From Erythroxylum novogranatense (Eukaryota; Streptophyta; Magnoliopsida; Malpighiales; Erythroxylaceae), in NCBI GenBank assembly GCA_029891385.1, contig CM057224.1, forward strand, positions 5,952,001 through 6,016,000: DNA of 64,000 nucleotides, read 5' to 3'. Shown here piece after piece: positions 10,886-22,608 of the stretch (its first letter is position 1; the number at the start of each line of letters is the position of its first letter). The notes beneath the pieces were generated by a model. The model was not told the DNA's origin and made no database searches. It was given only the letters and a program-made list of their open reading frames with translations. The position numbers and the translations under genes are program-made.

Positions 10886-11890
10886 TCAACCACTACGACT
10901 CTGCTGTACCGTCGAACTACTACCAGCTCTCCCACTCGCAGCAAACTGAACTCCCAAAGTCAGAGGACAATTCCTAATCATATGGTCCATAGAACCGCAT
11001 GCCAAACAGGCTCCCGTCACTCTCCAGCACACCCCACTGTGCCTTTTATCACAATGTACACAAACTGGCAAAGCCTGTCCAGCTCCTCGGCCGCTACCAT
11101 TGCCACTACCAGTCTGCCCAAATCTCCCCCTCTGAACAGAACCCGACTGTCTGAATCCTCCTTCTGATCTGAACCTGCTCTGGCGTCTGCTAAAGCTCCT
11201 ACCAGAGCTACCCTGAATGTCACTAGATCTCTTGCCTCCGGATCCCTGACTAATCTCAGCCCGACTCTGCCTTAGAAGCTGCTCAATCCGCACTGCAGCA
11301 GCTCTTAACTCCACAAAGGTGCCCATATCAGATCGGGCTAACCTGGTATGGATCTCCAGATTAAGCCCTCCCTCAAATCTCTGGCACCTATCAGACTCAG
11401 AGGCAATCAGAACAGAAGCGTACGCCATCAGCTCATTGAACCTAACCTCATAATCAGCCACTGTCGTCGACCCCTGTCTCAGGTCTAAGAACTCCTGCAT
11501 CTTTATCTCCAAGTAGACCTTGGGCATGTAATTATCCCGAAAGGCTTTCAGAAAATCTGCCCAAGTCAAAACACAGGGTCTGGCGGTACTGCCCAGGACA
11601 GTCTTCCACCACTGATAAGCTGGGCCCTGAAGCAAAGAGACTACATAATCAAATCTCTCCTCTGCATCACAATCCATCTGATCGAGGACTCGCTCGGTCC
11701 TCTCCAACCATCCTCGGTCTCAGCGAGGTGCATGCGCCATAAAATCCTGACTCCACCTTGCAAAACGATCATACCTCCTCTCCCGTCTCATGGGAACTCT
11801 AGGAGGCTGCTCCTCAAATAGATGCACTGACGACTCCCTATTAGCTCCGACTGATCCTTAGTCAACTGGTTGATCTACCTGATCACCAAG
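10886..11890 (-). pseudogene. Gypsy gag with zinc knuckle
   Basis: Retrotransposon gag domain: LLQGPAYQWWKTVL, then FRDNYMPKVYLEIKMQEFLDL. A Gly/Ser/Arg-rich region and the knuckle CLACGSMDHMIRNC (CX2CX4HX4C) follow. The frame continues upstream of 11707 past a TGA at 11722-11720 (Trp to stop) with RRERRYDRFARWSQDFMAH. The true start was not identified. Gag would form the capsid and bind genomic RNA. Confidence 0.9.
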
Positions 11891-11969
11891 AACGGATGAC
11901 CTATAACAAAACCACAAATTCGATCAATTTCTGCTTTTCTTACACTATGCCCAAAAGATGCCAAACTAT

Positions 11970-11981
11970 GCTTTGATACCA
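11970..11981 (-). other. Primer binding site, tRNA-iMet type, Gypsy element
   Basis: The minus strand reads TGGTATCAAAGC five bases inside the LTR end at 11987, with one mismatch to the perfect iMet site. Confidence 0.88.
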
Positions 11982-12404
11982 CCTAATGTAGCGCCCCCTT
12001 ACCGTAGGGTATACGCCGGGATGCCCGTAGGTCATACCGATACATAACCTACGATGAGGGTGCACTACGATTCGATCATTTCTATATTCCACATGGCATC
12101 AATATAATTAAACTGCAATATCGAATTCACTAAATTTTAAAACCAAAAGATACTTCTCATTTTATTTCTTGAAAACCATAAGTTCGTAATTCTATCTGCT
12201 TACAACTGTGCAAAATCAAAAGGGAATAAAATAACTCCTAACTAGATTATCCCTAAAAGATCCCAGTTGACCGACCTGTGGGTCATACTCCTCTTGTCGG
12301 CACTCACACAGCAGGAAAAGTCTCGCTAACTGGAGCTAGGAGTCAACTATCGCTGTCCTGAAAAATAATTGCAATGTTGGGTGAGTTTGCGAACTCAACG
12401 AGAA

Positions 12405-12419
12405 ACCATCATCGATGGT
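12405..12419. other. Conserved palindrome ACCATC-ATC-GATGGT, Gypsy LTR
   Basis: A perfect 6-bp inverted repeat with a 3-base spacer, followed on the minus strand by CTCG..GAGTTCGC and CTCACCCAACATTGCAA, a string shared with families 1 and 2 just before the second acceptor. Confidence 0.75.
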
Positions 12420-12587
12420 CCACCCAACTCATGCATAAACAAACAGTTCACACTATATCATGTATCACAACCAGAAAATCTTATACATGCAATTTCACAT
12501 TTATAAGGCATTTCACCTTTCATACAATTCACACTTGATCATTCATATACAATGCATATGTGACACCTTCCGTTTATTACGTTATTC

Positions 12588-12742
12588 TGACCGTGCGCCT
12601 GAGCTCATTTACGTTGAGCCAGTGGCTCTGAAAACATTGGGCTTGAAGCCCTGATACGTTGAACATAAAGCTCTGAAAATCGTTGGGCACGAGGCCCTGT
12701 GCGTTGAGCTTAAAGCTCTAAATACGGTGGCTACACCGGTCA
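12588..12742 (-). other. Hairpin cluster closed by an outer stem, Gypsy LTR
   Basis: On the minus strand an outer TGACCG/CGGTCA pair encloses successive short stems: CGGTG/CACCG, GAGCTTTAAGCTC, GGGCCTCGTGCCC, GAGCTTTATGTTC, GGGCTTCAAGCCC and GAGCCACTGGCTC. Most are followed by AACG or AATG. The stems match those of family 1 while loop bases differ. Confidence 0.75.
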
Positions 12743-13021
12743 CAACTATCAATTATCTGATCATGCATAATGGCATGAATGCACATGTTCCAAATTTCAT
12801 TCGTTGCATCACAACCTAATATCACCTATCCAATTTGCATTTTAAAACCAATTAATAAGAATTTATGCACAATTAGCACTTCTATAACATATTCCAATAT
12901 TTCGAACACCTGTGGTCCGAAATCAATCAAAACAAACACACATAATCCTTCATTAACTCCACATGGTATAGGTGCATAAAATGTAACACATAAAGGTTGA
13001 GAAACCAGCTAGGTTACTCAC

Positions 13022-13088
13022 CTCTAACTTTCGAGCTACTGCCGGGAAGTCTCGCCTACGTCGGACGATCGACGCTCCACTTGAGCCT
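13022..13088 (-). other. Predicted 67-nt leader mini-exon, Gypsy LTR
   Basis: Bounded on the minus strand by the acceptor-like TGTATAG|AGGCTC (13089) and the donor GAG|GTGAGT (13021). It holds the stem CGTCG/CGACG (13059-13074). Family 1 has a 67-nt and family 2 a 62 to 66-nt segment with the same borders. No coding sense is evident. Confidence 0.55.
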
Positions 13089-13337
13089 CTATACAATCAG
13101 AATGAATATAACATTACTAATTGTACCAATTTCAATAATCAATAATGCTTATGTATCAAATGAATTTTGTACTATACATTTTATGACATTTCCAACCCTA
13201 ATCCCAAATCTTTCTAATTCAACTCACTCACTCCAATAAAATTTCCGAAATTCCATCTTATCAATTAAAAATTCTTCGTCTCTAAATTTCAATTAATCAC
13301 TAACCAACTTAATTCATTGTCGAAAAAGCAAATGTCC

Positions 13338-13613
13338 TCGCTGCGGCGCAAGGTCGCTCGCCGCGGTGAGACTTCTCTCCCTCGCCGCAACGCACGCTTC
13401 TTTTCTCTCGTGGAGAAAAATTTTCTGCTCATCGCGACGTGCACTGCTGCTCGTCGCGACGTGCAGGAAAAAATCCACTCGCCGCGGTGCACATATCCAC
13501 TCGTCGCGGTGTGTGACAGAAATCATCTTGTCGCGGCGTAGAAATAAATATTCTTCGCGACGTGCAAGAAGTGGTGGCTCGCCGTGGCGTGTTCATCACA
13601 CGTCGCGACGTGT
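13338..13613. repeat. CG-rich decamer array in the Gypsy 5' LTR
   Basis: Counterpart of the array at 6001-6258, with CGTCGCGACG variants about 25 bases apart, plus one extra unit near 13350. Several CpG sites are already TG or CA relative to the other copy. Confidence 0.85.
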
Positions 13614-14739
13614 GAACCCAGAAAGTCATCTGAAACCTAGAATTTCCCAGATCTTCTGATATAAAAACCATTTAATTCAATTCAGATCGCTCCTAAACAA
13701 ATTTCTGTACCAAACCCAACTCATTTCTAACCTCAAATCCATCTAAAATCAATTATCTCACAATTACCCAAATCAAATTCAACATTTTTCTTAAAACTCA
13801 TATCGTCCGAAATTTCTAAATTCATAATCAATTCACATCTTCATTCCATGCTCAAGTCAAACTATTTAAAACATAAACAAGTAGGAACTTACTTGATTCA
13901 AGCTTTCAATCCTTTCCAAATCACCAAGATACTCAAATCCCCCAACTCAATCGACACCCACGGCTTTCACTTCAAACCAACGCCAAAACCATTTTTCTCC
14001 ATTCCAAGGCTTAAACTAGGTTAACAAGAATGATTGGAGCAATTTAAAGGAAGGAAGTGGAAACAACAAGCAAGGATAATGATGGATCACGAAGGAGAAG
14101 AGAAGAAGGAATGAAATTTTCTTTCACAAGCAAATAGGATCGTGAGAGCCAAATTTAAAAGTTAGGGTTTAAATGTATGGGATTTTAAAGCTAAGGGCAT
14201 GTTTGGTAATTCATTTGCCACATGCCCAAATCTCAGGGTCTAAAAATCCGATTCTTATTCTAATTTCTCCCGAATTTTGCAACGATTATAATTAATAAAT
14301 CCTCAAATCATAACTCAAATTATCTCATGCCAATGATCAATCAATTGCGGAACCGGAACCCAATTAATCAATCATTTAGCCATTTTTCCGGTCCGGATTC
14401 GAAACTCTAAAAATTCCTGAAAAATTCCTATAAATTCTCAAAATAATTAAATACATATTCCTATACTCCAATTGCAATTTTCAAACCCCTAAATTTGATT
14501 TTTACTCCAATTCTATGATCAAAACCTAATCTGTACAAATATAACCTAATTTTCCAATTTACATAATCAAGTCAGGAAATTGTCATACATGTATTTACAT
14601 TCATATTCTTATGCAATATTAATCATTTATCAATACTTATAAAGGCTAAAATGCATATGCAAATCAAATTATGCATGCACCCGAACTTAATCCATCCAAA
14701 TTACCAATATACCCTTCACATTGGTAACGGGATGTTACA

Positions 14740-16420
14740 ATTTGTCTCTCTCCTTGTTCTTGGGTAGAATTCTCTTGGTTTCCTAAAACAAACCAAATCT
14801 CTTTCAATAAAAATCCACTTAAAAATTTCACAATGCAGAATCTCCAAAATTGATTCTAGGACATTTAAACACAACCAATTTCTAAACTCTATAAGTTAGA
14901 ATCCTTCCAAAAATCAAAAAGAGTCAAAAAGATCTTACCTTGATTCATCACCAAAAAGAGATCTTTAGCTCAAATGGAAGCTCTTATCTTCCTCTTCCTT
15001 ATTCTCTTCTTGAAAAACTTTAAAATCTCTCTTAAAGGCTAAGGAAATTAAAACCCTAGCTTGATCTCTCTTCTTTCTCTCTCTTTCTTTCTTCTTCTCT
15101 TCGTATTTCTCTTTCTTCTTCATGATATTTCTCTTTTTTTTGTCCATTTTCGTTCTCCTCTTAATTTATAAGCCAGACCATACTTCTTTTTTCCATTTAT
15201 TCCCTTAATGAGTCCAAAAAGGCCATTTTATCCTTCCTTATAGGCTTATGTTCTTTTAAACTTAAGTGTCTTGCCAGAAATATCCTTGACCATTCTTACA
15301 TATCACTTTCTTCTAGAAGACTCTTCTCTATTGTTTTACGGGTCTAATGTCACTAAAAGCATTCAATTTGGTTCAATGATTTAGAAGTTACACTTTAAAC
15401 ATTTTGGACTGTTCTTGTCCATAACGGTACACTATGCATAACTTTCATAAGAATTTTAGACATCCTAGAGACTGAATCAGATTCCAAGTACTTCATACCA
15501 TTTGTAGCTCCATGTCTCTAGTTCTCCATGAATTAGAAATCATCTCATTTTGATTTCTATAAATCAAGATATCATGAAAACACTGAAGTATGTTCAATGG
15601 GATAACAACAGTTCATATCTTTTAAGAGCACCCTCACTGTACCCGTCTTACTCTTTTCTCTTAATCTCTCTCCATACAATTTAGATAACTTCAATTTTTG
15701 GTGGAGATATAGAGAAAGTTCTTACGAATCCAACGGTTTAAGAATCAAGTCATTTGGAGGTCTAGAGAAGAAGTTATGGCTAAAACAATCCAACATGTCC
15801 ATATCCTCACCTAAAACGTACATGTCTCAATACGAATGCCATAATTTTTGCTACAGAAGTTCGATTGGTTTCGTTTTTATACCATTGGAAAGAGGACTTT
15901 TGGATCTAAAACTTTCATGAAGACCTCAAAGGCCAATTCTATCGTCTATCTTCTGTATCGTCTCACTTTTGCATCGTCTGCTTTTCTGCGTCTGTTTTTC
16001 TGCGTCTGCTTTTTTCCGTCTGCTTTTCTGCGTCTGCTTTCCTACCTCTGTTTTTCTACATCTGTTTTTCTTCCCAGAACGTCTCCACTTATAAGACGCA
16101 TAACTTTTGACTCCGATATCCAAAATTTACACATTTTATACCGTTGAAAAGATAAAAGAAATATCTAGAACTTTTTAGAAGGAAACTTTGCTAAAATCTA
16201 TCTTTATCAATCCCAAATTTTCCCCTAAATTATGAAGAAAAACTTTTCGTTCATACACCAACACTGCACCCAATTCTTCACTTCATGACAATATTTGAGA
16301 CTCTTAGACACAGAATTGAAATTCGATTTCTTCACACAAAATGTAGCCATATATCTCTAGTTTAATCCAAATTAATAATCATCTCGTTTGGATTACTAAA
16401 GAAAACGTTGTGGCTAAATG
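14740..16420 (-). repeat. Half of an older Gypsy-type LTR, split by family 1
   Basis: No open gene. On the minus strand the region has GA-rich transcript-like sequence with GGTAAG (near 14940) and LTR-like boilerplate. It joins to 34615-34934 once the family-1 element and one AAATG are removed, and that distal part ends with a TGTAACATCCCGTCCCC start on the minus strand. The left boundary was cut off by the Gypsy insertion at 14739. Confidence 0.6.
15955..16075. repeat. Degenerate minisatellite of period about 14 (TGCGTCTGCTTTTC)
   Basis: About eight imperfect copies of TGCGTCTGCTTTTC. The open frame over it on the plus strand (15848-16147) is a low-complexity Phe/Leu/Ser product of the repeat, not a gene. 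Confidence 0.75.
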
Positions 16421-17226
16421 TGTAACATCACGTCACTGATGGGAAGGTTATATTGGTAAATTAAGGCGGGATAGGATATTACCGCATAATATTGACTGAG
16501 CATCTTATTGACCTCTAATTTTGGAGGCCATGAGTCTTTTGCACATGCACATATAGGTACATGCATTCATGAATTTTCCCGGCATTTGATTGTGATATTC
16601 ATAGGAAATTGTGAATTTGCGAGATAATGAGATTTGACTATGAATTATTGAGAATTTTGGTATATTTGGGTCTGAAATTTTAATTGGAAATGTTTTAGAA
16701 TATTTACCAGCTGTTAGTGACTCCTTGGAACTTTCTGGAAAATTTGAGAGGAAAAAGTTCGGACCGGAAATTCTCCGAGTGGCAGACTGATTGACTGAAT
16801 AGGATCGAAATAATTGTCTTATGGCAATGGGAAAGTTTGATTTATGATTTTATAAATTATTATGTGGAGTCATTGAGATGTGGAGATGAATTGGACTGGA
16901 AATAAAACTGATTAGAGAGAGAGATTTAAATGTTTTGGGAGGAAAATGAAAAGAGGCTTATTGGTTCTATATACATATATATGTTCTACGTTTGAAAAAG
17001 GGAAGAAAGGAAAAAGAATATGGTTTTCTTCTCCTAGGGCACGAATCTTTCCTCCTTCTTCGGTGATTTTGTTTTCCTCCTTCTCGATTCTTGTTTGTTT
17101 ACTACTCCTTGTGAAAAGTCTTGCATGATCCCTAAAGGAAGAGGTTGATGGTGAAAGTTTGGAAGCTAAATCGTGGAGGATACGGCTTAGGGATTTTCGG
17201 GAGATTTGAGATTCAAGCTTGATTTG

Positions 17227-18187
17227 GTAAGTGAATTGGTTTTAATGTTGTTTTTTATTGTTCTTAGAAGCATTTATGGCGTTTATGGCAAAAGATTGAG
17301 TAGTTTAGGGTGTTTAATGCTGAGTTCAGAGAGTATTAATGGAGGAAAAATCGATCGGGGAAGATGGTGAGACTCGCACGTCGCGACGTCTAAAAAAGGG
17401 CTCGCTACGATGAGAAAAAATGTGCCCACCGCGGCGAGCCACGCGAGACGTCGCGGCGAGCGAGCGAATGTTTCGTCATGACGAGGTTTCGAGGACGTCG
17501 CAACGAGGTGCGGAAAGATTGTTCACCGCGACCAACGATAACCACGCGACGGCGAGCGACCTATTGCACGCCGCGCCGAGGGATGTGACGCCGCGACGAG
17601 GAGCAATTTTTCATTGGTTGTATTTTTATTTATAGGGCATAATTTATGATGTAGAACTCCAATTGAGGTGATATTTGATTCGTTAAGAACTAGAGAACGA
17701 GGTCTACAATTGGGGGAAAAGAATGAGAGTTTGAATTTAGATTTTTGTGATCTCAATTAGTGAAAGAAAGCTAAGAAATATGATTGTATTGCATCCTAAG
17801 AATTGTTTTGAGTAATTGGGGTATAATGTGAGACTTTGAAAGTAAATTCATTGCTACTGGGAATATTAGGAACTGAGCATAGAGGATAAATTTGACTTAG
17901 AGAATAATGCTATTGGTTGTGAGATAATACCCTAGCTAGTATGATGTGATAAATTGACTAGAAATTAGAATTGAAATTGAAAGTTCTGTAATATGTTATT
18001 GAATCGAATTGAGCCGATATTAATCAATGGAGTGAAAGTTAGATACTAAGTAAAAGAAAATAAAAATTGGGAAATGGTACTGGGAAAATCTTGAATAGGA
18101 ATAGTACATCATTTATTCAAGGCATGTGCATCATTAATTATTTTGACTGTGCATTTTGTAATGAATGGAATTATTTGATTATTATAG
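17227..18187 (+). other. Predicted leader intron 1, family 1
   Basis: Donor GATTTG|GTAAGTG at 17227 and acceptor TTATTATAG|AGGCTCC at 18187, 961 nt apart; AT-rich except for the CG decamer array. The equivalent in the Gypsy LTR is 13892-13089 (804 nt) and in family 2 44154-46090 (1937 nt). Confidence 0.5.
17374..17602. repeat. CG-rich decamer array, family 1 5' LTR
   Basis: CGTCGCGACG-like words about every 25 bases, as in the Gypsy LTR but in the other direction. The counterpart in the 3' LTR is at 23554-23792, and the two copies differ at many CpG sites. Confidence 0.85.
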
Positions 18188-18254
18188 AGGCTCCGATGGA
18201 TCGATAATCCACGGATCGTGCTGAAACTTCTAGGCAGGTAGCTCGGAAGTTCAG
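18188..18254 (+). other. Predicted 67-nt leader mini-exon, family 1
   Basis: Starts AGGCTCC after the acceptor and ends GAAGTTCAG before the donor GTGAGTAACC. It contains GGATCGATAATCC, a short inverted repeat. The 3' LTR copy is 24378-24444, also 67 nt. Confidence 0.55.
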
Positions 18255-18899
18255 GTGAGTAACCTAGATGGTTTCTCAACCTTTATGTGTTTAATATTAG
18301 ATTCATTATGCCATGTGGAGTTAAGGATGGATTCTATGTGTTTTTTTTTGTGATTTCGGACCACAGGTGTTCGAAATATTTGGACTGTGCTATAGAAGTA
18401 TTAATTGTGTATAAATTGTTCATAATTGGTTTCAAATGGTGAAATTTAGGCATATGAAGTTTTATTGTGATGCATGTATTGTAAATTGGATATGTGCATA
18501 CATGCATAAAAGTATGCTCAGATAAAGGTCGTTGTGACCGGTGTAGCCACCGTATTCAGAGCTTTAAGCTCAACGCACAGGGCCTCGAGCCCAACGACTT
18601 TCAGAGCTTTATGTTCAACGTATTAGGGCTTTTGAGCCCAATGTTTTCAGAGCCAATGGCTCAACGTTAATGAGCTCAGGTGCACAGTCACAACAACGTA
18701 ATAAAATGAAAAGAGTCACATGTGCATTGCATATCTGTATGTGAATAAATTGGATATGATTTGTGAAATGATAGCGCATGTGAGTTGTATGATCTTGTGA
18801 TTTGTAATATTTGGTAAGGTATATGTATATGCATGAGTTGGGTGAACCATCGATGATGGTTTCTCACTGAGTTCGCAAAACATTGCAACTATTTTTCAG
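18255..18899 (+). other. Predicted leader intron 2, family 1
   Basis: Donor TTCAG|GTGAGTAACC and acceptor ATTTTTCAG|GAATTGG, 645 nt apart. Holds the hairpin cluster and the palindrome AACCATCGATGATGGTT (18845-18861). In the 3' LTR the acceptor reads TTTTTCAAG. Confidence 0.6.
18531..18694 (+). other. Hairpin cluster closed by GTTGTGAC/GTCACAAC, family 1 5' LTR
   Basis: The outer stem GTTGTGAC (18531-18538) pairs with GTCACAAC (18687-18694). Inside lie six consecutive stems: CGGTG/CACCG (18539-18552), GAGCTTTAAGCTC (18559), GGGCCTCGAGCCC (18580), GAGCTTTATGTTC (18604), GGGCTTTTGAGCCC (18626) and GAGCCAATGGCTC (18650). The 3' LTR copy (24722-24885) keeps the plan; its fourth stem is fully Watson-Crick (GAGC/GCTC). 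Confidence 0.8.
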
Positions 18900-19310
18900 G
18901 AATTGGCGAGTACCCCGTTAGTGAAACGGGAGTATGATTACTGCAAAAGAGAGTCAGAGTTTGAAAGCAGGATCAGTGTCGCATCTGTAGTTGAGTCTTT
19001 CTGATTTGTATGTAAATTTGTAATTCCATAGATTTATACTGATATTGTAATGGGCCCAATTTGATTTCGAATAATATGTGTCTGAACTGAATTATGGATG
19101 AAATTGTTTCTTGCATGAGAATGTTTTCGTATCGCGGGCCCAAACTATTTAATGATGCTTGCGCACTCGATTGTTTTAAAAAGATAAAGATGGCTTTCCG
19201 AGTTTTTAAATTGTTTTGACTGCTCTAGCATACCGCCCTCGCGGGTCACGGGATCGAATGTCACCGTTGATGTCGGGTTCGGGTCTCGTGGAAGTAGGGT
19301 GCTACATTTG

Positions 19311-19322
19311 TGGTATCAGAGC
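19311..19322 (+). other. Primer binding site, tRNA-iMet, family 1
   Basis: TGGTATCAGAGC, a perfect iMet site, four bases after the LTR end. Confidence 0.92.
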
Positions 19323-22300
19323 CCAGAAGTACAATTTTACATAGGCATTCTGAAACATGAGTCAAGTTACATGCAGACAGTGACAACTGATCCCCAGTCT
19401 AGTATATGAGTCATATGCATGAGTATGTCTCAGTCGTTTAAGCGGTTACAAATAGTGAGGAAATGAGAATGTGTTGGAGTGTGATAAATGGAAATCATGG
19501 ATATCAAGGAATCGGAAAAAGTGTATGGCTCGATCTGACAGATGAAGAGTTAGTGTATTGTTATTGGTGGTTATATTATGAAATACAATATTAGAGTTAT
19601 ATTGGGTATATCCTTGAATGTGAGATAGAAATAAAGTTATAGCTGTGGATTGGTAGAGGAAAATGAAAATAGAGATTGAAAGTGTATAAAGTGGATGAAG
19701 ATAAAATGTCCTTTGACCTTGAAAAATTACAATTGGGTTTGATTTCTGTGACGAGAGATATGAATAATGATGTATGACTTTGAGTCAAATTATGTTAATG
19801 AGGAAAAATTCAGAATGATTGCATATCGATGATATTGATTTGAGTGTGAATGTACATGGATATGATGGGATAATGAAAGGATTGAAATGTAAGACAATGA
19901 AATTGGTACACAAAAAAGTTGTTCGGGTTTAGTTGTTTTACCTATGTGAATGCACACCTGATTATGGGAGCCCCATGGCAAGTGAAGTATTAAGCTGCAA
20001 TTGATGAGTAATGGAAAATTTCTATATGAGTGAGAATAAGAAATGAAAGTGCGTATAATGATCTATCGGGAGTGAATAGAGATTGTATACAATCCTCACG
20101 AGCGAGGATAGGTGCAGAAAGGAAAATCTTTTGAGTTCAGATTTTACTGTCACTGTAAGTGTACATCCGATAGTGGGATTACCATCATGAGTGAAATTAT
20201 TAAGCATAAGTGACTAATTGCGTGAATATGATATAGGAGGTAATCGGTAGCCCTAAGTTCAAGATGAGATAGAGTAAGGCATGAGAATGCTTGTAACGAT
20301 TAAAGTTCCCATGATCGAGAACTGGTATCAGAAAGAGAAAGGTGATCGAGAATTAAATAGGATTAAAGTGTTCTTAGTAATATAAGCTATTAATGGGTAC
20401 ATTAACGTGAATATATTGTCAGATAAGATGTGATGATTATGGTGATGTATGTCAAGATATTAGAAGAAATGAAATTGTTTAAGTGCCCTTCAGAAATTGA
20501 TCTTCATGATTGATAAGGTTTAATTGATCCGACGATTTGTTTGGAGAGAAATCATTGAAAGGATAAATCTGAAATGAAGTATAAGTAGATTGTGGAGTCC
20601 GAATTCTAGCAGAGACTCAAGCGTAAGAGATAGAATAAGTTACTGAAAAAGTGTGTATTACGTTGATGAGGTGACTCTGATTATGTAAGAGAATTACTGA
20701 GCATCAAGGAAATAGTAATGTCGGATATGAGAAGAATAAAGGTTCGTGTATATTTTGTGTAATTATGTTTTGAAAGTACGAGGTATGATGATTGTTTATC
20801 CAAGACAGGGAGTGATTTATTGCAAATAAATTGGGTTATGTGGAGAAATCAGGATAAGGAACATGTGTCAGAATATGAGATGATGAAACTAAGAAAATTA
20901 TAAGAAATTGTGCTCCTCATTGGAGATGATTGATATTTAAAAGAGTTATATAAATCAATTATGTGTATGAGGAGTTTATTGTATTACTACTGAAGAGTAA
21001 AGTGTCTCATTTGTAATTAAATTGGAAAGTGACTGTGATCATCAACGATCGATAAAATGCATTTGAAAAGTGAAGGAAATAAATTATTACAGTTGAGGTA
21101 ATGCAAATCTCATAAGAGTGAATCTTAATCTGATCGAATGAATGGTGGATGAATTAGTATACGAATATGGTATATTGAGAGACTTAATGAAGATATAGGT
21201 ATTAATGCAATGCAAAATTTCAAGGGATATGTGCATTCGGATATGGAGTTATGCAGAATACGTTCTGAGATTGTCAAAGATTTTCTGGTTTTAGCAAATT
21301 GACAAGAATGTTTGAGGAAAACGTGTGAATGTTATGACTGATGATTGTAAAGGAGACATTGGAGAATTTGAAATATATACTGAAGTGTTCTAGTAAGGTT
21401 AGGATTCAATCTATTGAAATTGTATAAAGTGAATTTATGTACCAAGGGACAAGTATAATCTTATGGGCTGTATTATGATTGATGATTTGAAATTGGTTAT
21501 ACTAAGTGTTGCTTTAAAAAGCTTGGAGACATTAATCATACAGAAATATATTGAAGATGTCCATGAATATGCAAATCGATAACGATTGAGATGTTTCACG
21601 AATTGGAATGATTATTGAGTGTTAATAGTCGAGCTAGCAAAAGGGAAAAAAAGAATGTATTATTAGTTATCGGAATTTCCAAATCAGTTGTGCATATAAG
21701 GAATTGGCAAAGACCAAATTAAGGTGTGTGAAATAGAATCGAAAATAACTCCATTGTTGAGGAAAGTGATATGTATAGTCGATTAAGAGATAGGTGTGGT
21801 ATCCACTACAGAAACTGTTAGAGAAAATTTTGAGAACCAATCACAGTTGTTTAGAGAAAAAAATCAAAAGATTGTATGTGTGAATGATTAAATGTGTGAA
21901 TAACCAACAGACTTGACTCTCAAAAATAAATGTCAAACTGGTATTTTGGGGTTCATAGGGATATGAAATTGATGCATAGTCTCGATAGATTGAGAATATA
22001 ACAATTGTTGTATAGGTGACACTAAATGAGCAGTGTGTATTATGTTGATGAGTAAAATGAATTTGTAATGGGGATTACGAAATCCAAGTAAAAGAGTAAT
22101 GATTTAAGTAGATTGAGGTTATTAGAATCTTATGAGACTAGTGTTTTAATTCTAAGGAGATGTGATTTGACAAGCGATAAATGAAATGCTCCGAAGTGTA
22201 TTGCCTCGGCCAAAAGGCATAGATGGAGACAAAGGTAAATAGGGAAACTCAATTCATGATTAAATGACCTCTATGTGATTGTGGTGTGATTAGATTGGTA

Positions 22301-22608
22301 AGACAGTTTAAAACCTAAAAGATGATTCGGATCCAAAATGTTACATAGACAGGATTAGGAAATATTGTTAGGATCCGATATAAGTGTTATTGATATTGAA
22401 AGTGATGAATTGAGAATAATTATGAGAATTTGGTAAGGCAAAAAGCGAGTGGTTCACTAATTGTTTTGATTTCAGTTAATTGGCAGGAATTATTCGTGTA
22501 TCGAAATAAGTGAAAATCAAAGAGACAATGATCGAAAAGACTCCCCTGCCTTCTTGATTAATCGTATATGAAATTTCGAGGACGAAATTTTTATTAGGAG
22601 GGAAGAAT
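19323..22608 (+). other. Non-coding interior of family 1
   Basis: About 3.3 kb with only short chance frames; no gag, pol or other protein motif on either strand. Near the start TGCAGACAGTGACAACTGAT (19372-19391) is shared with family 2 about 80 bases after its primer site. The far end keeps GAAATTTCGAGGACGAAATT (22570-22589), equal to the last codons of Gypsy pol, and an AGGAGGGAAGAAT polypurine tract at 22596-22608. Confidence 0.8.

Larger units (their letters stand above)
12358..13021 (-). other. Predicted leader intron 2 in the Gypsy LTR
   Basis: The minus strand has a strong donor GAG|GTGAGTAACC at 13021 and an acceptor ATTTTTCAG|GACAG ending at 12358, 664 nt apart. Family 1 and family 2 LTRs have a donor and acceptor of the same sequence at equivalent places. 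It encloses the hairpin cluster and the palindrome. Splicing itself is inferred. Confidence 0.6.
5755..14739 (-). mobile_element. Ty3/gypsy retrotransposon with chromodomain-like end, inactive
   Basis: Minus-strand order is 5' LTR (14739-11987), primer site, gag, protease, RT, RNase H, integrase, chromodomain-like tail, polypurine tract and 3' LTR (7334 downward). Gag, protease and RT were originally one frame, judged by frame agreement across single stops. The pol order with integrase last and the chromodomain-like C-terminus point to a chromovirus (Tekay/Del-like), a family-level inference. The outer part of the 3' LTR is missing at 5755 because the old Copia element interrupts it. Confidence 0.92.
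11987..14739 (-). repeat. 5' LTR of the Gypsy element, 2753 bp
   Basis: Begins TGTAACATCCC at 14739 and ends CGCTACA at 11987 on the minus strand. The outer 1.65 kb matches the 3' LTR at 5755-7334. The rest is related, in the reverse direction, to the non-coding family-1 LTR at 16421-19306: the same hairpin cluster, mini-exon and palindrome occur in the same order. Very long LTRs with an intron-like leader are unusual. Confidence 0.92.
16421..19306 (+). repeat. 5' LTR of family 1, 2886 bp
   Basis: Starts TGTAACATCAC and ends GGGTGCTACA. A TA-rich box (TATATACATATATATG, 16968-16983) is followed by purine-rich sequence, a donor at 17227, the CG decamer array, a mini-exon, intron 2 with the hairpin cluster, and the primer site. 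The order fits a short U3 and a very long transcribed leader, which is inference. Confidence 0.92.

Noticed and set aside
10464..11167. Plus-strand frames opposite Gypsy protease and gag
   Set aside because: Antisense shadows; the minus strand carries recognisable protease and gag motifs.
18531..18694. tRNA-like or other known structural RNA gene
   Set aside because: The stems do not form a tRNA cloverleaf: there is no T-loop GTTCRA at the right place and no CCA-acceptor geometry; they are better described as an LTR hairpin cluster.
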